From Frondihabitans sp. PAMC 28766 (GTDB taxonomy: Bacteria; Actinomycetota; Actinomycetes; Actinomycetales; Microbacteriaceae): a stretch of 64,000 bases of DNA. The stretch covers positions 4,281,898-4,345,897 of the forward strand of contig NZ_CP014513.1 of assembly GCF_001577365.1 (NCBI RefSeq). The letters run 5' to 3'. The position numbers and the translations under genes were made by a program. This document shows positions 8,460 through 17,624 of the stretch, one piece after another. The notes under the pieces are model-generated. The model was not told the origin of the DNA and ran no database searches. It worked only from the letters and a program-made list of their open reading frames with translations. Within the stretch, counting starts at the first letter, position 1; each line of letters opens with the position of its first letter.

Positions 8460-9759
8460 GCGTCGAAACCGGCTCGATCCGCACGCCGACGCCGACGGCG
8501 ACACCCAGGTCGCAGGATGCCACCGCCTCCGCCGCGAGCACCCGCGGCCCCCTCCCCCGCTGGGCCCTGGTCTGGGGCGCCGTGTTCGTCATGTCGTGGG
8601 GCGGCAACCAGTTCAGCCCGCTGCTGTTGATGTACGAGAACCGCGACCACTACTCGTCGGTGCTCGTCAACGCCTTCCTCGGCGTCTACGTGCTGGGGCT
8701 GGCGCCCGCCCTGCTCGTCGCCGGGTCGCTCTCCGACCGGCACGGCCGCAGGAAGGTCATGATCGCGGGGCTCGTGTCGGCCGTGGTCGGCAGCGGTCTG
8801 CTGGCGTTCGGCGGCCTCGGCCCCGAGTTCCTCCTCGTCGGGCGCCTCTTCTCGGGGTCACCGTGGGGATCGCGATGGCGGTGGGCAACAGCTGGATCAA
8901 AGAGCTGTCGCAGTCGCCGTACGACCGGGGCGCCGACCGCGGGTCTGGCGCGCGGCGGGCGTCGCTCGCGTTCACGGTGGGCTCCGGGCTGGGCGCGCTC
9001 GTGGCCGGGCTGATCGCCGAGTGGGGGCCGATCCCCGAGATCCTGCCGTTCGTCATCCACATCGCGGTGACGCTGCCGTTCTTCGTCGTCGTGCTGCGCG
9101 CGCCCGAGACGCGATCGGCCGCCGTGATGGCAGCGGCTCGCACGGCCGGCCCGTGGTGGCGACAGCTGCGCGTCCCCTCGGCGACGCACCGCCGCTTCAT
9201 CCGCGTCGTGATGATCTCGTGCCCGTGGATCTTCGCGGGCGCGGCCATCGGCTACGGGTTCTTGCCGACCCAGCTGCGCGGGGCCACCGGCTCGTGGGGG
9301 CTCGTCTTCGCCACCGCCGGCACCGTCGTGGCCCTCGGCGTCTCGTCGGTGATCCAGCTGCTCGCCCGCCGCGTCCACTCGGCGACCAGCTCCCGGGGCA
9401 TGGCTTCGACGGTGCTGATCATCGCCGCCGGAATCGCTCTGGTGATCGTCTCGATCGAGTCGCAGTCGATCTGGATCGGCCTCGTCGCCAACGCCGTGAT
9501 CGGCTTCGGCATGGGCATCGGGCTGGTGTCGGGCCTCCTCGAGGTGCAGACGATCGCCGGGCCCGAGGGCCTCGCGGGGCTCACCGGGGTCTTCTACGCG
9601 GTCGCGTACGCCGGTTTCCTGCTGCCCGCGATCATCGCCGCCCTGACGTCGGTGACCTCGGTCGAGACGATCCTCGAGGTGGTGGTCGGCCTCGCTGTCG
9701 TCAGCTTCGTGCTCGTGATGGTCTCCTTTCGCAAGCACCTGCCCGGCCCGACGGTCTGA
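8456..9759 (+). pseudogene. MFS transporter, one frameshift
   Basis: Major facilitator transporter of about 434 residues and 12 helices. The N-terminal half shows the inter-helix 2-3 motif GSLSDRHGRRKVM. At about 8854-8857 the frame breaks: RLFSG continues as low-quality sequence, while the next frame supplies GVTVGIAMAVGNSWIKELSQ and the remaining helices to 9759. One extra G in the GGGG run restores a continuous protein. GTG 8456 overlaps the GntR stop. No substrate can be assigned. I judge the break more likely a sequencing indel than a true pseudogene because both halves are otherwise well conserved. Confidence 0.82.
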
Positions 9760-9765
9760 CAGGCT

Positions 9766-10338
9766 TCAGGATGCCACGGCGAGCGTGACCGGGCGCGTCA
9801 CGAGCCACGCCCGGCACACGTCGTGCGGATACGGGCGGTGCCACGAGAGATCGACAGCGCGGCTGGCCAACTCGTGGCCGTCGGCCCCGTAGGCGGCGAC
9901 CACCACGGCCGTGGGGTACTCCTCAGCTGTGTCGAAGGTCCAGCTCGACGGCGGTCGGCTGAAGAAGTCGAAGGTCGGCGCCGGGAAGCTCGCACCCCCT
10001 GTCGGCAAAACCGGAGAAGGCGTTTCAGCCGAGGTCGGGGCGGTGGGCAGAGTTCCGCCGCCCGGCAGGGAATCCTGTTGAACCGACGGCCCACGGTCTG
10101 CGTTCGCCGTGGCGAGCACTGACGCCGCAGGAGCCGAGCAGCCACCGCTCGTGCAGAGCCTGACGTCGTGAGCGAGGCCGGGAGTGCCCGAGAGGTGCAC
10201 ATCCACCGTGATGACCTTGGCGACGGCCGGGCAGCTGGTTGCGAAACGAGGCCCTGCGGTGCCGGCGACGACGAGTGCCGCGACGACCGCGGCCGCGGCC
10301 GCGCCGCCTCCGATGAACGCACCCGTCGATCGCTTCAT
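9766..10338 (-). CDS. Membrane-anchored protein of unknown function, paralogue 1
   Basis: A 190-residue protein with one N-terminal membrane segment (about residues 8-30, Ala/Val/Gly-rich) and the rest predicted outside the cell. It shares with the gene immediately upstream the motif HDVRLCTSGGCSAPAA, a Pro/Ser/Thr-rich linker and AYGADGHELASR. The pair of Cys in CTSGGC may form a small disulphide loop. ATG 10338 (MKRSTG) starts just before the membrane segment, seven bases after the upstream stop. The linker region encodes a copy of the family-2 palindrome (9997-10089). Family not recognised; probably exported and anchored. Confidence 0.7.
   Translation of the reverse strand: MKRSTGAFIGGGAAAAAVVAALVVAGTAGPRFATSCPAVAKVITVDVHLSGTPGLAHDVRLCTSGGCSAPAASVLATANADRGPSVQQDSLPGGGTLPTAPTSAETPSPVLPTGGASFPAPTFDFFSRPPSSWTFDTAEEYPTAVVVAAYGADGHELASRAVDLSWHRPYPHDVCRAWLVTRPVTLAVAS
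9997..10089. repeat. Dispersed imperfect palindrome, family 2, copy e (inside a gene)
   Basis: TGTCGGCAAAACCGGA and TCCTGTTGAACCGACGG are inverted arms about 60 bases apart. The copy lies within the linker-coding part of the membrane protein gene and is absent from its paralogue at 10346-11008, so it may be an insertion that stayed in frame. Confidence 0.55.
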
Positions 10339-10345
10339 GGGCGCC

Positions 10346-11008
10346 TCACCGCCCCACCCGGAGCCTGACGGGCCCTGGGACGACCGGCGTCGGGCACGCC
10401 GACCCCGGTGAGAGCTCGTGCCAGTCGAGGGTCGCGACACGACTGGCCAGCGCGCGGCCGTCGGCGCCGTACGCGGTGATCCCCACCGCCGGAGGGCGTC
10501 CGCCGACGCCGGAGAAGCCCCACCTGGCCGGGACCGTGTCGGCGAAGGGTGAGAACTGGGGGGCCGGTTCGACGCCGGGTGTGGCGGTCGTGGTGCCCGT
10601 CCAGCCGGAGCCGGGCCGGGAGGCGCTCGTCGAGCCGGGCGGGCGGGCCGGCGCGGGAGTCTCGGGGCCGGTCGGCGGGCTCGGCACGGTCACAGCCGAA
10701 GAGCGGCCACTCGGCGGCGAGGCCGGGGTCGCCGCGGGCGTCTCCTGCACGGAGGAGCTGTTTGCGTCCGCCGCCCAGCGGGCGAGCGCGGCCGCCGCAG
10801 GCGCCGAGCACCCGCCGGTCGTGCAGACGCGCACGTCGTGCACCGCCGCAGGATCACCGGTGATCGTGACGACGAGCAGGGGCGCGTAGCCGACGGCCGA
10901 GCACACGGTCTCCTGCCGAAAGCCACTCGTGGCCAGGCCGATCACGGCCACGATGGCCACGGCCGCCACCCCCAGGCCCACGAGCGCAGGCACTCCACCG
11001 GGTTTCAT
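10346..11008 (-). CDS. Membrane-anchored protein of unknown function, paralogue 2
   Basis: A 220-residue protein with a single N-terminal membrane segment (GVPALVGLGVAAVAIVAVIG) and an extracytoplasmic domain. It contains HDVRVCTTGGCSAPAA near residue 60, a long Pro/Thr/Ser-rich linker, then AYGADGRALASR and a Trp-His pair near the end. ATG 11008 (MKPGGV) is preferred over a longer start. The following gene, seven bases downstream, is a clear paralogue, so the pair arose by tandem duplication. Function unknown. I can say only that both are exported and share two short conserved blocks separated by a variable linker. Confidence 0.7.
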   Translation of the reverse strand: MKPGGVPALVGLGVAAVAIVAVIGLATSGFRQETVCSAVGYAPLLVVTITGDPAAVHDVRVCTTGGCSAPAAAALARWAADANSSSVQETPAATPASPPSGRSSAVTVPSPPTGPETPAPARPPGSTSASRPGSGWTGTTTATPGVEPAPQFSPFADTVPARWGFSGVGGRPPAVGITAYGADGRALASRVATLDWHELSPGSACPTPVVPGPVRLRVGR

Positions 11009-11065
11009 CTCCCGATCGTCGCACGTGCGGACGCGAGCGTCACTCACGATCGCGTAACGCCCGAT

Positions 11066-11127
11066 CCCTTACCTTTTCGGCAGGCCCTGACCCACGAGGG
11101 GATGAGATCAGGCCGAAAAGGTAAGGG
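11066..11127. repeat. 62-bp palindrome, family 1, copy 1
   Basis: CCCTTACCTTTTCGGC and GCCGAAAAGGTAAGGG bound an exactly 62-bp element; the inner bases also pair in part. It starts 21 bases downstream of the stop of the ABC permease gene on the minus strand. The other copies are at 24774 and 61859. Confidence 0.9.
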
Positions 11128-11148
11128 TCCGGGCGTCGAGCGGGCGGG

Positions 11149-12129
11149 TCAGCCCTTGAGCGCCCCGGAGGACAGGCCCGCCACGTAGAACCGCTGCAGC
11201 CCGACGTAGAGCGCGATGCACGGGATCATGGCCACCACAGACCCTGCGACCAGGGTGCCGTAGTTGATCGACCCGTAGGCGCCGGTCTGCAGGTTGAGCA
11301 GCGCGACCGGCAGCGTGTAGAGGCTCTGTTTCGTGAGGAAGGTCAGCGCACCGAGGAACTCCGTCCACGCCGCCAAAAAGGCGTAGAGGGCGGCCGTGGC
11401 GGCGCCCGGCATCAGCAGGGGCCGGAGCACCGACAGGATCACTCGGGTGCGGGAGGCGCCGTCGACGAGCGCCGACTCCTCGAGCTCGTCGGGTACCGCG
11501 TCGAAGGCGTTGCGCATCACGAACGTGCCGAACGGCAGGTTGACCGTCACGTAGAAGAGGATCAGCCCGACGAGCGAGTTCGTGAGGTGCATGGCGTTCA
11601 GCTGCAGGTAGAGCGGCGTCAGGATCGCCTGGAACGGCACCATCATCGTGAGCAGGATCATGCCGAAGAAGAACTTCGAACCCCTGAAGCGGAACTTCGA
11701 CAGCCCGTAGCCGGCCAGCGTCGCGACGACGGCCGTGACGACCGCGGTCGAGATGGCCACGATCAGGCTGTTCACGAGACCCGTCAGGATGTGCTGTGAC
11801 GGGCTGAAGATGGCCTGGAAGTTGGCGACGCCGAAGTTCCAGAACGTCGACCAGGTCGGGGACGCGACGATGGTCGCGTTGGGTTGGAAGGCGCGCAGGA
11901 TCGCGATCAGCAGGGGCACTCCGAAGATCAGCGCCGAGCCGACGCCGGCGATCACGTAGAGCGTGCGCTTGACCCGGGTGTCTCGCGGGTGATTGACGCT
12001 GCCCTGGTGGTGCGCGAGATTGCGCTTGGGGCCGGACGACCCGGATCCTGCGCCCGCGAGCTCGGCGCGCGAGGCTTCGCCGGCCCGACCGGCCAGGGAG
12101 GCTGCGGGGTTGGAGGCTGCAGTGGTCAT
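11149..12129 (-). CDS. Carbohydrate ABC transporter permease, MalG type
   Basis: A 326-residue inner-membrane permease with six helices (first near residue 60) after an unusually long Ser/Gly/Ala-rich cytoplasmic leader. The EAA loop that docks the ATPase reads EESALVDGASRTRVILSVLRP. The C-terminus GLSSGALKG is typical of MalG-like permeases, supporting the assigned stop. It is the last gene of the arabinoside operon and begins three bases after the MalF-type permease stop. No ATPase gene is present; a shared MsiK-type ATPase elsewhere is usual in actinobacteria. Confidence 0.9.
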   Translation of the reverse strand: MTTAASNPAASLAGRAGEASRAELAGAGSGSSGPKRNLAHHQGSVNHPRDTRVKRTLYVIAGVGSALIFGVPLLIAILRAFQPNATIVASPTWSTFWNFGVANFQAIFSPSQHILTGLVNSLIVAISTAVVTAVVATLAGYGLSKFRFRGSKFFFGMILLTMMVPFQAILTPLYLQLNAMHLTNSLVGLILFYVTVNLPFGTFVMRNAFDAVPDELEESALVDGASRTRVILSVLRPLLMPGAATAALYAFLAAWTEFLGALTFLTKQSLYTLPVALLNLQTGAYGSINYGTLVAGSVVAMIPCIALYVGLQRFYVAGLSSGALKG

Positions 12130-12132
12130 GAA

Positions 12133-13086
12133 TTAGTCCCTCTCTCGAAGAGCCCAGAACTGGAACGCCGTCACCAGAGCGATGACCACGATCAGCGCGA
12201 ACGCCTCGGCCGTGGCGGCGCCGAGCTGCAGCTGCACGAAGGCGCGGTTGTAGATGTAGCCGACGATCGTCTGCGTCGAGGTGCCGGGGCCACCCTGGGT
12301 CAGGATGTAGAACTGCGTGAAAGCGAGCAGCGATCCGGTCACCGAGATGATGACGCTCAGCGCGATCGTGTTCTTGATGATCGGCATCGTGATCAGTCGC
12401 TCCTGCTGCCACCAGGTGGCGCCTTCGAGCGATGCCGCCTCGTAGATCTCGCCCGGGATGCCCTGCATGGCGCTCATGACGAGCACCATCGTGAGGCCCG
12501 ACACGGCCCAGATGACGAAGACGATGATCAGGCCCGTCGCGAGCGGGCCGTTGACGAGCCAGGCCGTCGACCCGTCGGTGATGTGCAGCAGCTTGAGCAG
12601 CACGTTGACGAGGCCCGAGTTCGGCTGCGCCTCGAGCACGAGCATGAAGCTGAGCGTGGTGAGGCCGACAACGTAGGGCAGGAAGAAGATCGTGCGGAGG
12701 ATCGTCGCGCCCCGGCGCCTCGAGCGCACCAGGACGGCGAGGAAGTAGCCGACCCCCAGGATCGGCAGGGTGACGATCACCGTGTACAGCAGCGTGTAGA
12801 GGATCGACTGGACGAACGTCGGATCCTGGAACAGGTTGAAGTAGTTGAGCAGCCCGACGAAGTGGTAGCTGCCGATCAGCGGCCAGTTGGTCAGCGAGAT
12901 GTAGACCGCGATGATCAGCGGCGCCACGACGAAGACGAGGACGAACGCGAGCGCCGGCGTGACGAGGGCCAGGCCGATCTTCGGCGGGTGGGTGAGCGAC
13001 GCCCGCGGTTTCGTGGCCCCTCGATTGCCGGGCCCGCCAGCGCGATCAGCGCTGCCGGCTCGCGACCTCAGTGTTGTGGATGACAT
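12133..13086 (-). CDS. Carbohydrate ABC transporter permease, MalF type
   Basis: A 317-residue permease with six predicted helices. The EAA motif reads EIYEAASLEGATWWQQERLI. ATG 13086 is backed by a strong Shine-Dalgarno on the minus strand (AAGGAGGTG, about 7 bases before the start). It pairs with the MalG-type permease three bases downstream and the binding protein 30 bases upstream to form a CUT1-type importer, which typically carries oligosaccharides. Here the GH127 enzyme in the operon suggests arabinose-containing ones. Confidence 0.9.
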   Translation of the reverse strand: MSSTTLRSRAGSADRAGGPGNRGATKPRASLTHPPKIGLALVTPALAFVLVFVVAPLIIAVYISLTNWPLIGSYHFVGLLNYFNLFQDPTFVQSILYTLLYTVIVTLPILGVGYFLAVLVRSRRRGATILRTIFFLPYVVGLTTLSFMLVLEAQPNSGLVNVLLKLLHITDGSTAWLVNGPLATGLIIVFVIWAVSGLTMVLVMSAMQGIPGEIYEAASLEGATWWQQERLITMPIIKNTIALSVIISVTGSLLAFTQFYILTQGGPGTSTQTIVGYIYNRAFVQLQLGAATAEAFALIVVIALVTAFQFWALRERD

Positions 13087-13116
13087 GTGTGCACCTCCTT
13101 GTGCTGGGTGCCCGGC

Positions 13117-14421
13117 CTAGGCCTGGGACTGGTCGAGAATGCGGTCCCAGACGGGTGCCGCGGCTTTCAGGGCCTTCGTGACCCCGTCGCCGAAGACGGC
13201 TTCGCGGAAGAGGGCGAGGAAGGGGCTCGCCGTCTGGTTGTAGAGCAGGTTGTAGGCGATCGTCTGCGGCGCGTAGCCCTTCTTGAGATTCGACAGCGGC
13301 AGCACCGAGAGCGGGTACTTCTTGTCGTACGAGGGGGTCAGCACGTCCGAGCGGACGGGAAAGTAGCCGCCGGCCGGCAGCGTCGACTGCGTCGCCGTCG
13401 CGGTGGCGTACTTCATGAACTCCCAGCCGCCCGCTGCGTTGGCCGCGCCGTTCGGGATGCACATGTTGTCGCCACCGTCGAAGAACGCCGACCCGCCGGT
13501 CGGCCCGGTGAGCAGCACCGCGTCGATCTTCTTCAGCATGGCCGGAGGCGCCGTGTAGACGGATCCCCACGAGATCGGGATCATGCCGACGGTGCCGGCC
13601 CGGAAGTCGGCTCCCCACGCCGTGCCGGCGTCGGCGTAGGCGTTCGTCGAGACCAGCTTGTCGACCCAGAGCTGCCGGTAGAACGCCAGCGTCTGCTCGA
13701 GAGCGTCGTTGCCGACGATGTGGCCGTGCTGCTTGCCGAGCGTGCCGATCTGCATGTCGGTGCCGGTCGCCCAGATGTTCGGCTGCACGGTGAACCCGAG
13801 GATGCCCGCCGCGGCGCCCGACAGGCTCCAGGCGTGGATGTCGCCGCCGAGCTTCTGCACCTTCCTGGCTGCGGCCAGCTGGGCGTCGAACCCGGTCGTG
13901 AGCGAGGTCGGGTCGACGTCTGCCTTCTGCAGGATCTCGGTGTTGTAGTACAGCATCGAGTTGTCGGCGAGGTAGGGCAGGCCCCAGATCTTGCCGCGCT
14001 GCTTGACCAGGTCGAGGTGACCGGTCGAGAGCTTGTCGTAGTACGGCAGCGACTTCACGACGCTCGTGAGGTCGGCGAACACGTCGCGGTAGGCGAACAG
14101 GACCGAGTTGATGTCATCCATGTCGACGACGTCCGGCGGCTGCCCGCCGCGGATCGACGTGGCCAGCTTGGTCACGTACTGGGCATCGGGGATCGGCGTC
14201 AGGTTGACCTTGAGGTCGCTGTGCGACTTGTTGAACGAGTCGACCAGCGCGACGAGCCCGGTCTGGGTCGCCGCGCGGCACCACACGTTCACGGTGCCGG
14301 TGGCCTTTCGATTGAAGGCCCCTGACGACGAGTCGATCTGCGGCAGGGCGCCGGCGCAGCCTGCGAGGGCGAGCGTCGCCGCCCCCAGCAGACCTCCGGC
14401 GAGGAATGCGCGTCTGTCCAT
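13117..14421 (-). CDS. Sugar-binding lipoprotein of the ABC importer
   Basis: A 434-residue family-1 extracellular solute-binding protein. The N-terminus is a lipoprotein signal (MDRRAFLAGGLLGAATLALA followed by the lipobox Cys at about residue 22), so the protein is tethered to the outer face of the membrane. The body has the usual features: VNVWCRAATQTG, a ligand-domain hinge around DVVDMDDINSVLF, and GGDNMCIPNGAANAAGGWEF near the C-terminus. It lies 12 bases after the GH127 gene and 30 before the permease genes, so it delivers the substrate for this importer. Confidence 0.92.
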   Translation of the reverse strand: MDRRAFLAGGLLGAATLALAGCAGALPQIDSSSGAFNRKATGTVNVWCRAATQTGLVALVDSFNKSHSDLKVNLTPIPDAQYVTKLATSIRGGQPPDVVDMDDINSVLFAYRDVFADLTSVVKSLPYYDKLSTGHLDLVKQRGKIWGLPYLADNSMLYYNTEILQKADVDPTSLTTGFDAQLAAARKVQKLGGDIHAWSLSGAAAGILGFTVQPNIWATGTDMQIGTLGKQHGHIVGNDALEQTLAFYRQLWVDKLVSTNAYADAGTAWGADFRAGTVGMIPISWGSVYTAPPAMLKKIDAVLLTGPTGGSAFFDGGDNMCIPNGAANAAGGWEFMKYATATATQSTLPAGGYFPVRSDVLTPSYDKKYPLSVLPLSNLKKGYAPQTIAYNLLYNQTASPFLALFREAVFGDGVTKALKAAAPVWDRILDQSQA

Positions 14422-14433
14422 GCGGCGCGCCCC

Positions 14434-16458
14434 CTAGAGGGTCGGGATCCAGACGCGCATGGGCCCGATCTCACGATTCGCCCACGCGTAGTAGGGGATC
14501 GCGGTCAGGGTGACGGCTTCAGGATCCTGAGGCTCGGTCTCGGGGTTCGCACCGGGGTAGCCGACGCCGCTCGCCGCAGCATCCACCCGCTGGTACGGCC
14601 AGGTCGTCTCGGTGTGGTTCGACGGCGACGAGCCCTTCAGCTCGACGGTGACGATGCCGTCGAGCAGATCGTCGCGTTTCTTCGTCTCGATGGCACCCTC
14701 GAGATCGAGGAGGACGTCATCGACCTCGGGGGCGGTCTGGTCGGTGTGGCCGTGCTGGTCTCCGTGCTCGAGGGCGTAGACGAGCGGCCCGCGCTCCACC
14801 GCGATCTGACCACGGCTCGCGTCGATGCGCGAGTCGGCGGCATACAGGTGCACGGTGAGGTCGAGGTCGAGGCGCACGACGTCGCCGACCTTCCACTCGC
14901 GCGTGACGCGGGCGTATTCACCAGGAGTGACAGCGTCGCCGGGCGTCGTCTCGACGGGCTCGCCGTTGACGGTCAGCGACGTGTTGTCCGACCAGATCGG
15001 CACGCGCACGTCGAGGCTCCAGGTGCCCGTCGAGGCGGTGATGTCGATGCCGACGGCGCCGTGCCAGGGGTAGTCGGTGGTGACGTCCACGGATCCTGAC
15101 GCGTTGTCGTTCTCGAACGCGAACGAGCCGGTGGCGAACTGGTGCAGCTGGATGCCGTCGGCCGTGCTCGTGGCGAGGTAGGCGTCGAGGCTGGCGAAGG
15201 TACGCATGATGTTCGGCGGGCAGCAGGCGCAGTCGAACCAGCCGCGGCGACCGTGGGCAGGCGAGCGATTCTCGTCGGCGTGGGCGTGGTCGCGCATCTG
15301 CAGCGGGTTCACGTAGAAGTACTCGGTGCCGCTCAGCGAGACGCCCGGCAGGAAGGCGTTGTAGAGGAAGCGCTCGATCGCGTCGGCGTAGACGGGCTTG
15401 CCGGTGGCGAGCAGCAGGCGCCAGGCCCACTGCACCCCGCCGATGGCGGCGCACGACTCGGCGTAGCCGCGGTCGGTGGGCAGCTCGTAAGGGTCGCCGA
15501 ACGCCTCCCAGTCCCAGCGCTGGCCGAGCCCGCCGGTGATGAACGCCTTCGACGACATCATGCTGGCGAACTGCGTCTCGAGGGCGGCGAGCAGCTCGGC
15601 GTCGCCCGTCTCGAGCGCGACGTCGGTGGCGCCGGCGCCGAGGTAGACCGCGCGGACGGCGTGGCCCTCGACGGTGGTCTGCTGACGGACGGGCACGCGG
15701 TCGGAGAAGTAGGTCTCCTCCTTGCCGTGGCTCTTCGTGTAGCCGTGACCGCGGGCCTCGACGAAGTGCGCGGCGAGGTCGAGGTAGCGGCGCTCACGGG
15801 TCTCGCGGTAGAGCTCGACGAGGGCCATCTCGACGACGGGGTGGCCGTCGACGTCCTGCCGCTTGCCGGGGCCGAAGGTGGCGTCGAGGTGGTCGGCCAG
15901 CTTGATCGCGACGTCGAGGAGGCCGGTGTCGCCGGTGCCGCGCACCTGGGCGACCGCGGCCTGGAAGAGGTGGCCCGCGCAGTACATCTCGTGACTCCAC
16001 GGCAGGTTCGTGTAGCGGCCCTCGCGGCCACCCTCTATCTGCTGCACCGAGTCGAGGTAGCCGTCGTCGGCCTGGGCGCCCGCCACGAGGCCGGTGACCT
16101 CGCGCTGCATCTGCAGCAGGTCGCCGGAGGGCTCGCGGGCGTATTCGAAGGCGACGGCCTCGAGCCACTTGTAGATGTCGGAGTCCATGAAGATGGGGCC
16201 CCGCGCCTCGCCCTGCTTGGTGCCCGCGGCGATGCGGAGGTTGTCGAAGTTGCCGGCCGTCTCGAGGAGGTCGTAGGCCTCTCGGATGGCAGCGGCTCCG
16301 TTGCGCTGCTGCCGCAGCGACCAGAAGCCCGAGGTGATGCGGGCGTCACCGGCGGCGAGCGGCGCGAAGGCCGTCGTCGCGGTGTCGGAAGGGAGGACGG
16401 GCTGAGCCCTGAGCGGTGCCCCGAGGGTACCGACGGGCGACGGCGACGTTGCGGTCAT
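14434..16458 (-). CDS. Glycoside hydrolase family 127 (beta-L-arabinofuranosidase)
   Basis: A 674-residue cytoplasmic enzyme of the family typified by HypBA1, which releases L-arabinofuranose from beta-linked arabino-oligosaccharides. The (alpha/alpha)6 barrel runs from about residue 40 to 470 and contains the metal/nucleophile cluster FDCACCPPNIMRT. In the family these Cys residues bind zinc and one acts as nucleophile. The general-acid region lies around RGYAESCAAIGGVQWAWRL. Beta-sandwich domains follow. There is no signal peptide, so the substrate must be imported by the ABC genes downstream. It is first in the operon and divergent from the LacI gene. Exact linkage specificity is inferred from the family only. 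Confidence 0.9.
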   Translation of the reverse strand: MTATSPSPVGTLGAPLRAQPVLPSDTATTAFAPLAAGDARITSGFWSLRQQRNGAAAIREAYDLLETAGNFDNLRIAAGTKQGEARGPIFMDSDIYKWLEAVAFEYAREPSGDLLQMQREVTGLVAGAQADDGYLDSVQQIEGGREGRYTNLPWSHEMYCAGHLFQAAVAQVRGTGDTGLLDVAIKLADHLDATFGPGKRQDVDGHPVVEMALVELYRETRERRYLDLAAHFVEARGHGYTKSHGKEETYFSDRVPVRQQTTVEGHAVRAVYLGAGATDVALETGDAELLAALETQFASMMSSKAFITGGLGQRWDWEAFGDPYELPTDRGYAESCAAIGGVQWAWRLLLATGKPVYADAIERFLYNAFLPGVSLSGTEYFYVNPLQMRDHAHADENRSPAHGRRGWFDCACCPPNIMRTFASLDAYLATSTADGIQLHQFATGSFAFENDNASGSVDVTTDYPWHGAVGIDITASTGTWSLDVRVPIWSDNTSLTVNGEPVETTPGDAVTPGEYARVTREWKVGDVVRLDLDLTVHLYAADSRIDASRGQIAVERGPLVYALEHGDQHGHTDQTAPEVDDVLLDLEGAIETKKRDDLLDGIVTVELKGSSPSNHTETTWPYQRVDAAASGVGYPGANPETEPQDPEAVTLTAIPYYAWANREIGPMRVWIPTL

Positions 16459-16484
16459 TGCTGCTCCAGTGCAGATCGAGGGAT

Positions 16485-16492
16485 TCCGGAAA
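16485..16492. promoter_or_regulatory. Possible LacI half-site pair
   Basis: TTCCGGAA is a perfect 8-bp palindrome, repeated in part (GCGGAATACG) just downstream, in the 160-bp gap between GH127 and the LacI gene. LacI operators are symmetric with a central CG, so this is the best candidate seen, but it is short. Confidence 0.25.
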
Positions 16493-16618
16493 GTGCGGAA
16501 TACGTTTTCTGAGTGTGAGGCTACGTCTGTCTCGCCTTTCGCGCAACACTCGCTTTCTCTGATTTCGCCTGCGCTTGTGATCTTGCGTATGATCTGAAGA
16601 CTCGGAAAGGAGGTTGCC

Positions 16619-17620
16619 GTGTCGACAGATCAATCCGGCTTCGCAGTCGTCAGGATCACCGACGTGGCGGCCCTCGCCGGCGTCTCGATCGGCACTGCCT
16701 CCAAGGCTCTGAACAACACCGGGCAACTTCGCAGCGAGACTCGGGCCCGGGTGCGCGAGGCGGCCGACAAGCTCGGGTTCGTGATGGACGCCCGCGGTCG
16801 GGCGCTGTCCTCCGGCCGCAGCTACACGGTCGGCATGGTCACCACCGACTCGTTCGGGCGCTTCAGCATGCCGGTGATGCTCGGCGCCGAAGACGCCCTC
16901 GCCGCCGGTCAGATGGCCGTGCTGATGTGCGACACCCGCGACGACGCCGTCCGCGAGCAGCACTACCTGCGGTCGCTCACCTCACGCCGCGTCGACGGGA
17001 TCATCGTGACGGGGCGGTCGTCCGACGCGCGGCCTCCCATCGACGTCGACATGCCGGTGGTGTACGCCTTCACGCCGTCCTTGGATCGTGCCGACGTCTC
17101 GATCGCGGTCGACGACGCGCGCGGGGCCGAGATCCTCGCCGAGCACCTGCTCTCGATCGGGCGCCACCGCATCGCCTACGTCTCGGGTCCTGAGCGGCAC
17201 GCCTCCGCGTCGCTGCGCGCCGGGGCCGCGGCCGCCCTGCTCGGCCAGTCGCTCGTCGCGCCACCCCTCTTCGGCGAGTGGTCGGAGCGCTGGGGCCGCC
17301 AGGCCGTCGACATGCTGATGCGCACCTCGCCCGACATCGACGCCATCGCCTGCGGCAGCGACCAGGTCGCCCGGGGCGTCTGCGACCGGCTGCGCGAGCT
17401 CGGCAAGAGCGTGCCCAGCGATGTCGCGGTCACCGGCTACGACGACTGGAACGTGATGGCTCTCGCCAGCCGGCCGCCGCTCACCACCGTCAACCTGCGG
17501 CTCGAAGACGTCGGGCGGCTCGCCGGGCAGGCACTCCTCGACCTCGTCGCCGGGCGGCCCGCAGCCTCGTCCGTGATCGAGCCGGCCCTCGTGATCCGCG
17601 AGAGCACCGTCGGCGCGTAG
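16619..17620 (+). CDS. LacI family repressor of the arabinoside operon
   Basis: A 333-residue repressor. The N-terminal HTH is RITDVAALAGVSIGTASKAL (about residues 12-31), with the hinge helix at about residues 55-65. The periplasmic-binding-like effector domain shows VGMVTTDSFGRFSMPVMLGA and the C-terminal VTGYDDWNVMALASRPPLTTV. GTG 16619 follows a strong AAAGGAGG ribosome site, which fixes the start. It is divergent from the GH127-ABC operon, so local repression relieved by an arabinose-type sugar is the straightforward inference. Confidence 0.93.
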   Translation: MSTDQSGFAVVRITDVAALAGVSIGTASKALNNTGQLRSETRARVREAADKLGFVMDARGRALSSGRSYTVGMVTTDSFGRFSMPVMLGAEDALAAGQMAVLMCDTRDDAVREQHYLRSLTSRRVDGIIVTGRSSDARPPIDVDMPVVYAFTPSLDRADVSIAVDDARGAEILAEHLLSIGRHRIAYVSGPERHASASLRAGAAAALLGQSLVAPPLFGEWSERWGRQAVDMLMRTSPDIDAIACGSDQVARGVCDRLRELGKSVPSDVAVTGYDDWNVMALASRPPLTTVNLRLEDVGRLAGQALLDLVAGRPAASSVIEPALVIRESTVGA

Positions 17621-17624
17621 CCGC

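Noticed and set aside
9766..11008. Lipoprotein pair
   Set aside because: The N-terminal hydrophobic segments lack a lipobox Cys in the right position; single-helix anchoring fits better.
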